From Punica granatum (Eukaryota > Streptophyta > Magnoliopsida > Myrtales > Lythraceae), in the NCBI RefSeq assembly GCF_007655135.1, contig NC_045128.1, forward strand, positions 1-64,000: DNA of 64,000 bases. The letters are read 5' to 3'. Numbering within the stretch: position 1 is the stretch's first letter; every line of letters starts with the position of its first letter. Below the pieces are notes generated by a model that was not told where the DNA came from, did no database searches, and saw only the letters and a list, made by a program, of their open reading frames with translations. This document shows positions 58,739 to 64,000 of the stretch, in pieces. The translations under genes and the position numbers were made by a program.

Positions 58739-61700
58739 GTTTTTATGCAAAAGAAAGAAAGCTTAAGGGTGCTTATAAGGCTAATAGACCGATGATCTTG
58801 TTCTTGTACAAGGAGGTCTATCTTTCTATTTCTGACCTTGACTCTACTTTGCCTAGTGCTGCTATTTGTCTCTTGCAGGAATTCAAAGATGTCTTTCCCG
58901 AAGAAATGCCGCAGGGACTACCACCAATAAGAGGGATTGAGCAAAAGATTGATCTTATTCCAGGAGCTCCTATTCCAAACCGACCGGCCTATCGAAGTAG
59001 TCCGGAAGAGGCTAAAGAACTTCAGAGGCAAGTTGAGGAGCTATTGGCCAAAGAACATGTTCGAGAAAGTATGAGCCCATGCGCTGTCCCTGTTCTGCTC
59101 GTTCCAAAGAAAGACGAGACTTGGAGAATGTGTGTCGATTGTAGAGCTGTGAACAAGATCACGGTAAAATATCGACATCCCATTCCTCGATTAGATGACA
59201 TGTTGGATGAATTGCACGGTTCCGTTATATTTTCTAAGATTGATTTGAAGATTGGGTACCACCAGATTCGAATGAAAGAAGGTGATGAATGGAAAACAGC
59301 TTTTAAAACCAAGCATGGATTGTATGAGTGGACGGTAATGCCATTTGGTTTAACTAATGCACCCAGCACTTTTATGCATCTTATGAATCATGTTTTGCGT
59401 GCTTACATTGGGAAATTTGTGGTTGTCTATTTTGATGACATTCTGATATATAGCAGGAGTTTGGATGACCATGTTGAACATTTGAGAAGTGTCATTGAGT
59501 CATTAAGACGTGAGAAGCTGTATGCTAATCTCAAGAAGTGTAGCTTTTGCTTGGATAGAGTTGTTTTTCTTGGTTTCGTTGTTAGTTCCAGGGGTGTGGA
59601 GGTCGATGAAGAGAAGGTAAGGGCAATCAAGGATTGGCCTACACCTACCACTATCGCTGAAGTGAGGAGTTTCCACGGCCTAGCGGGATTCTATCGAAGG
59701 TTCGTGCCGAACTTCAGTACCATTGCTGCTTCTTTGACAGAAATCATCAAGAAGGATGTTGGGTTCAAGTGGGGAGAAGAGCAAGAGAAGGCTTTCAACA
59801 CATTAAAAGAAAAGCTAAGTTCAGCTCCATTGCTACTTTTACCAGATTTCTCTAAACCTTTTGAAATCGAATGTGATGCTTCTGGAATTGGTGTAGGTGC
59901 TGTACTTATGCAAGACCGGAGGCCCATTGCCTATTTCAGTGAGAAGCTTAAAGGGGCCGCTTTGAACTACTCTACCTACGACAAGGAGTTATATGCGTTG
60001 GTGAGAGCACTGGAAACGTGGCAACACTACTTGTGGTCTAAGGAGTTCATCATTCACACAGACCATGAATCATTGAAGCACTTGAAAGGCCAAGGTAAGT
60101 TGAATCGCAGACATGCACGTTGGATTGAGTTCATTGAGATGTTCTCATATGTGATCCAATACAAGCAAGGTAAGGAGAATGTGGTACCCGATGCCTTATC
60201 TCGCAGGTATGCCCTTGTTTCAACTCTTGGAGCTAAGTTTCTAGGGTTTGAGCATTTTAAGGAGTTGTATGAGCATGATCCTGATTTTGCTGCTATGTTT
60301 GCTGCTTGTGAAAAGGGAGTGTTTGATAAGTTTCATAGGCATGAGGGGTATTTATTTCGTGAAAATAGGCTATGTATTCCAAAGAGTTCCATGCGTGAAT
60401 TACTTGTTAGGGAGTCTCATGGGGGAGGGTTGATGGGGCACTTTGGAGTTGCTAAGACCTTGGACATTCTGAAGGAGCACTTCTTTTGGCCTCACATGAA
60501 AAGAGATGTCGAGAGAATTTGTTCTAGGTGCATCACATGTAAGAAGGCTAAATCGAAAATTCATCCACATGGACTTTACATGCCATTACCTGTTCCAAGT
60601 CACCCTTGGATTGATGTCTCCATGGATTTTGTTTTGGGTCTGCCTAGATCTAGGAATGGTCGAGATTCTATCTTTGTGGTTGTTGACAGATTTTCAAAAA
60701 TGGTACACTTTATCCCTTGTCATAAAACTGATGATGCTACTCATGTGGCAAATCTTTTCTTTAGGGAAGTGGTGCGTTTAAATGGAGTCCCTAAGACGAT
60801 TGTGAGTGATAGGGATGCGAAATTTCTGAGTCATTTTTGGAGAGTTCTGTGGGCTAAGCTGGGAACAACTTTGTTGTTTTCTACTACCTGTCACCCACAA
60901 ACAGATGGACAAACCGAGGTTGTCAATCGAACCTTGGGTACTTTGTTGCGCGCTGTCATTGGAAAGAATTTGAAAGCTTGGGAAGATTGCATTCCATTCG
61001 TTGAATTTGCATATAATAGGACTGTGCATTCTTCTACAAAGTTTTCACCATTTGAGGTTGTTTATGGTTTTAATCCACTAACTCCATTGGACTTGATTCA
61101 TTTACCTGTAAATGAGCTTTCTAATCTTGATGGAAAGAAAAAGGCAGAGTTGGTGAAGCAGATTCATGAAGAGGCACGGCAAAACATTTTGAAGAAGAAT
61201 GAACAAGCAGCAACCCGAGCCAACAAAGAAAGGAAGCGGGTCACTTTTCAACCTGGAGATTGGGTTTGGGTTCACTTAAGGAAGGAGAGATTTCCGAGTC
61301 TGAGGAATTCCAAATTGAATTCACGTGGAGATGGACCATTTCAAGTTCTGGATAAGATCAATGACAATGCTTATAAGATTGATCTTCCAGGTGAGTATCA
61401 AGTAAGTTCGACTTTTAATGTTTCTGATCTTTCTCCCTTTGACGCAGGTTCAGATTCGAGGACGAATCCTTTTGAAGAGAGGGGGAATGATACGACTCGG
61501 AGTCAAACCGACGAGCTTAGGTCGGAAGGACTTCGTGATGAGGATCGTGGGCACGATGATGGGGCTGAAGCACACGAGCTCGGAAGTGGGATTCGTGAAG
61601 AGGGAGCTGATGCACAAGATCTCGGAGGCTTACATGTTTCGAGTGTACCAATCACACGAGCGAAGGCAAGACAAATCCAGCAAGCTGTGGAGAGCTCATT

Positions 61701-61815
61701 TGCAGGTTTCTTGGGCCAAGAGGAGACTAATTCGAATTGGTCTCTAAAGGGCCTTACCCAATTAACTTGTCTTGAGATGGTCAATAGCCCATCTAAGATT
61801 AGAGTGGACGCATAA
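58735..61815 (+). CDS. D pol: RT-RNaseH-integrase, ending inside the 3' LTR
   Basis: 1026 codons in the -1 frame relative to gag. The first codon of the open frame is TTG overlapping the gag stop, so translation probably comes from gag by frameshift or not at all. RT ~60-300 ([24 protein letters not shown] ~232); RNaseH ([15 protein letters not shown] ~382, [17 protein letters not shown]). Integrase zinc finger ~562-602 ([11 protein letters not shown] ... CSRCITC), core SMDFVLGLP ~629, SDRDAKF ~691, [12 protein letters not shown] ~725. The last 109 codons lie in the LTR ([20 protein letters not shown] ...). Possible weak points: KKDETW for KKDGTW and KIGYHQ for KSGYHQ in RT. No chromodomain is recognised. 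Confidence 0.9.
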   Translation: MSFYAKERKLKGAYKANRPMILFLYKEVYLSISDLDSTLPSAAICLLQEFKDVFPEEMPQGLPPIRGIEQKIDLIPGAPIPNRPAYRSSPEEAKELQRQVEELLAKEHVRESMSPCAVPVLLVPKKDETWRMCVDCRAVNKITVKYRHPIPRLDDMLDELHGSVIFSKIDLKIGYHQIRMKEGDEWKTAFKTKHGLYEWTVMPFGLTNAPSTFMHLMNHVLRAYIGKFVVVYFDDILIYSRSLDDHVEHLRSVIESLRREKLYANLKKCSFCLDRVVFLGFVVSSRGVEVDEEKVRAIKDWPTPTTIAEVRSFHGLAGFYRRFVPNFSTIAASLTEIIKKDVGFKWGEEQEKAFNTLKEKLSSAPLLLLPDFSKPFEIECDASGIGVGAVLMQDRRPIAYFSEKLKGAALNYSTYDKELYALVRALETWQHYLWSKEFIIHTDHESLKHLKGQGKLNRRHARWIEFIEMFSYVIQYKQGKENVVPDALSRRYALVSTLGAKFLGFEHFKELYEHDPDFAAMFAACEKGVFDKFHRHEGYLFRENRLCIPKSSMRELLVRESHGGGLMGHFGVAKTLDILKEHFFWPHMKRDVERICSRCITCKKAKSKIHPHGLYMPLPVPSHPWIDVSMDFVLGLPRSRNGRDSIFVVVDRFSKMVHFIPCHKTDDATHVANLFFREVVRLNGVPKTIVSDRDAKFLSHFWRVLWAKLGTTLLFSTTCHPQTDGQTEVVNRTLGTLLRAVIGKNLKAWEDCIPFVEFAYNRTVHSSTKFSPFEVVYGFNPLTPLDLIHLPVNELSNLDGKKKAELVKQIHEEARQNILKKNEQAATRANKERKRVTFQPGDWVWVHLRKERFPSLRNSKLNSRGDGPFQVLDKINDNAYKIDLPGEYQVSSTFNVSDLSPFDAGSDSRTNPFEERGNDTTRSQTDELRSEGLRDEDRGHDDGAEAHELGSGIREEGADAQDLGGLHVSSVPITRAKARQIQQAVESSFAGFLGQEETNSNWSLKGLTQLTCLEMVNSPSKIRVDA
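61474..61487 (+). other. D polypurine tract
   Basis: GAAGAGAGGGGGAA directly before the 3' LTR, inside the pol frame. Confidence 0.85.
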
Positions 61816-62222
61816 GGAAAGCCAAGAGATGCTGAATAAGGAATAAAAAGACTGCCAAATATTCTAGGGGGGCCTTTATTTAGTTTCCTCTATTAATTCC
61901 GGTTTTAGGAAACTAAAGATATTCCAGTTGCCAAGTTTATTAGTTTCCAGATTCTCCTAGGCTTATATAAAGGAGGCTGAATAGCTGATTAGAGGCACTT
62001 CAGACGACACTGGTGAGAATTTTCCTCTATGTTGTCCTTCGGCAACCTTCCCTGATTGTAAGCATGGATGCTTGTAATTCTCGGCTATTTATAATATTGG
62101 TTCTTGGTTTTCTATAACCATCGGGTCAGTATTCCATCCCTCTTAATCTCTATTGGCGATTCGGGTTCGATTTCCAGTCTTTGTTGTCGGGTCTTGCGGC
62201 AGGTCTCGTGGGGTTCGCATCA
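61488..62222 (+). repeat. D 3' LTR
   Basis: 735 bp. Encodes the pol C-terminus to 61815. Single copy of the 53-bp segment duplicated in the 5' LTR. Confidence 0.94.
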
Positions 62223-64000
62223 AGACAGCAGCACCTCGGAGCTGATCAAACAAGTCATCGATCCTAGGTAAAGGATATTTATTGCGCACGATTACCCGAT
62301 TCAGCTGTCGGTAATCTATACACAACCTGAGTGAGCCGTCTTTCTTCTTCACAAACAAAACGGGAGCACCCCAAGGAGATACACTAGGCCTGATAAATCC
62401 CTTTTCTAATAATTCTTGCAGCTGGACTTTCAATTCCTTGAGCTCTGTTGGGGCCATACGATACGATGCACGAGAAATGGGGGTAGTACCGGGCTCTAGC
62501 TCGATAGTAAACTCAATCTCTCTATCGGGAGGAAGGCTAGGTAAGTCATCAGGAAAAACATCTGGAAACTAGCAGACCACTGGAATTTCACTAAGTTCTA
62601 GTGAGTGGGTCTCGGTAGCAACTACATGTGCCAAATATCCTTCACACCCCATTTTCAAAAGTTTCGTCGCCTCGAGAGATGATATAACATTGAATGGAAC
62701 ACCCAACTGATCTCCATGAAACTTAAATTCAGGCTCATTCGGTATTCTAAAGATAACCTCCTTCTTGTAACACTCCACCGAAGCATGATGAGAAGCAAGC
62801 CAATCCATCCCGAGGATAACGTCAAAATCCCAAATGCTTAAGGGTATTAAATCTACTAGCATCTCCTTATCCCCTAAGTGTAGCCTACAACTGCGATACA
62901 CTTCCCCAACCACTACGCTCTCCCCCGTCGGTGTAGCTATGGACATACGACTATCTAATAACTCTCGTGATCTATCAGAATGCATGGCATATGACAATGA
63001 GATATATGAATGAGTGGACCCTGGGTCTATAAGTACATGAGCAGGTTTATTAAAGAGATTTAACGTACCCGTCACAACAGTAGGAGTAGCGTCTGCATCC
63101 TGCTTCGTCAAGGTGAATACTCTACTCTGCGTCATTGGTCTATTTGCCTGGCCTGCTGAGCTCACCAACGATCCACCCCCTCGGCTTTGAACACTCTTAT
63201 TGCTACTCATCTGCCCACGGCCTCTTATCGCCGATGGCCTATTGCCCACACTAGCACTGCTAGACGCTGCTACTATAGGCTGCCTACAATTCCTCTGTAC
63301 ATGTCCCTTCATGCCACATCTAAAACATGTAACCCCCTCACTCCTAAATTGTGGGCAATTGTTTCTTAAGTGATCACGACGTCCACAATGAAAACAACTC
63401 CCGGACTGCACTTGACAAACTCCGGAATGAAATCGACCACAATTCTGACAATTTTGATGCCTCGGGAGATTAGTTCCACCATAATTTCCACCCCTCTGGC
63501 TCCTCATGCCCTTATCTTCATGAGACCATTGCGGAAGCTGCTGATAAGTTGATTTCCCTCTATTGAAGCCCTGCATAAACCCGCCTCTTTTTGGGGGTCG
63601 GAAAGAACCCTCTACCATTGAGCTACTAGGCCGAGTCCTACTTTGTTCTCTTTGAAGAACTTCCTCTCGTAGGTCTTCCTCAGCAATGATGGCTTTATTA
63701 TACAGGTCTGCAAATAATGGGATCTCCAGAACAGAAACGCGCGACCTAATATTGAGGTTCAATCCATCCAAGAACCTACTGCATTTGGAAGCTTCATCAC
63801 TTACCAATGTCGGGGCAAAACGCGACAACTTGGTGAATTTTACTTCATATTCCGCTACGTTGAGCTCTCCTTGCTTCAAATTAAGAAATTCCCGCTCCTT
63901 GGTGCGCCGAAACGAGGCTGGAAAGTACTTGTTATAAAATGCTTGCGTAAACTCACCCCAAGTGATAACATGTGAAGAGTTCGGGTCCAGTCGTCTCTGA
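62223..64000 (-). pseudogene. T2 gag-protease-RT, 5' part (runs off the window)
   Basis: Minus strand. Gag (partial at the right edge) with knuckles CQNCGRFHSGVC, CFHCGRRDHLRNNC and CFRCGMKGHVQRNC, then RGRGQMSSNKS and TQSRVFTL in frame into protease LIDPGSTHSYIS, so gag and protease form one open frame here. TAG at 62569 (T1 has CAG) stops it before RT. RT resumes ([39 protein letters not shown]) up to DQLRGAAV at the D insertion. Confidence 0.9.

Larger units (their letters stand above)
54647..62222 (+). mobile_element. D: CRM-like Ty3/gypsy element, nearly full coding capacity, nested in T2
   Basis: 5' LTR 54647-55434 (788 bp), 3' LTR 61488-62222 (735 bp), termini TGATAC/GCATCA. Flanks AGACG (54642-54646) and AGACA (62223-62227), a target duplication with one change. 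PBS TGGTATCAGAGCC at 55437-55449. Gag-PR 56918-58738, pol 58735-61815. A solo B LTR lies in the leader. The two LTRs differ by about five substitutions by eye plus one 53-bp duplication, so the insertion looks recent. Confidence 0.94.
38741..64000 (-). mobile_element. T2: second Tekay-like element, in tandem with T1, interrupted by B3, A2 and D
   Basis: In plus order: shared LTR, polypurine tract (41283-41294), integrase/chromodomain (41317-42757), [B3], RNaseH start (48469-48836), [A2], RT end (54190-54646), [D], RT start, protease and gag (62223 to the window edge). Its 5' LTR lies outside the window. It shares with T1 the A insertion site and the Asn in place of the first integrase catalytic Asp. 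Confidence 0.88.

Noticed and set aside
1..64000. Host genes, tRNA or rRNA genes
   Set aside because: Every long frame is explained by gag-pol of the four families; the only tRNA-like strings are the primer-binding sites.

Overview
The window is plant nuclear heterochromatin made almost entirely of Ty3/gypsy LTR retrotransposons. I recognise no host gene, tRNA, rRNA or CRISPR array. An angiosperm is suggested by four things: plant-type gag-pol polyproteins, primer-binding sites matching the initiator tRNA-Met 3' end (TGGTATCAGAGC), a Tekay/Del-type chromovirus with a C-terminal chromodomain, and three levels of nesting. Two of the families (called B and D here) have pol genes that run deep into the 3' LTR, as described for CRM-type centromeric chromoviruses, so a centromeric or pericentromeric origin is plausible but not proven.

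Layout. (1) 1-17912: a head-to-tail array of 21 copies of the family-B LTR. Each LTR lacks its last 18 bp and is joined to the next by the same 52-bp piece of pol tail and polypurine tract. The period is about 838-863 bp. Only the last copy keeps the true LTR 3' end. It is a retrotransposon-derived satellite with a dimeric pattern on the left and a 2589-bp trimeric higher-order repeat on the right. (2) 17913-41282: Tekay-like element T1, minus strand, opened at 20208 by element A1 (plus strand, TSD TAATC). A1 is opened at 23022 by element B1 (minus, TSD GTAGT), and B1 is opened at 25739 by element B2 (plus, TSD AACAA). (3) 38741-41282: one 2.5-kb LTR that serves as both the 5' LTR of T1 and the 3' LTR of T2. 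(4) 41283-64000: Tekay-like element T2, minus strand, running off the right edge. It is interrupted by B3 (42763-48468), A2 (48837-54189, at the same site and with the same TSD as A1) and D (54647-62222), and D carries a solo B LTR (55911-56718, TSD TTTTC).

Inferred history. A Tekay element took an A insertion. The composite was then duplicated in tandem, because T1 and T2 share the A insertion site and a mutated integrase catalytic residue. The B and D elements arrived later, since each is present in only one half. D has an almost complete coding capacity (gag-PR in one frame, RT-RNaseH-IN in the -1 frame). A2 has a single internal stop. B2 and B3 are defective recombinants whose internal junctions lie at 5-8-bp direct microhomologies, as expected from reverse-transcriptase template switching. 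B3 carries a displaced RT/RNaseH fragment inside gag.

All clade names are from remembered family features, not a search. LTR ends, TSDs and junctions were read directly from the sequence. Copy-to-copy comparisons were made by eye.
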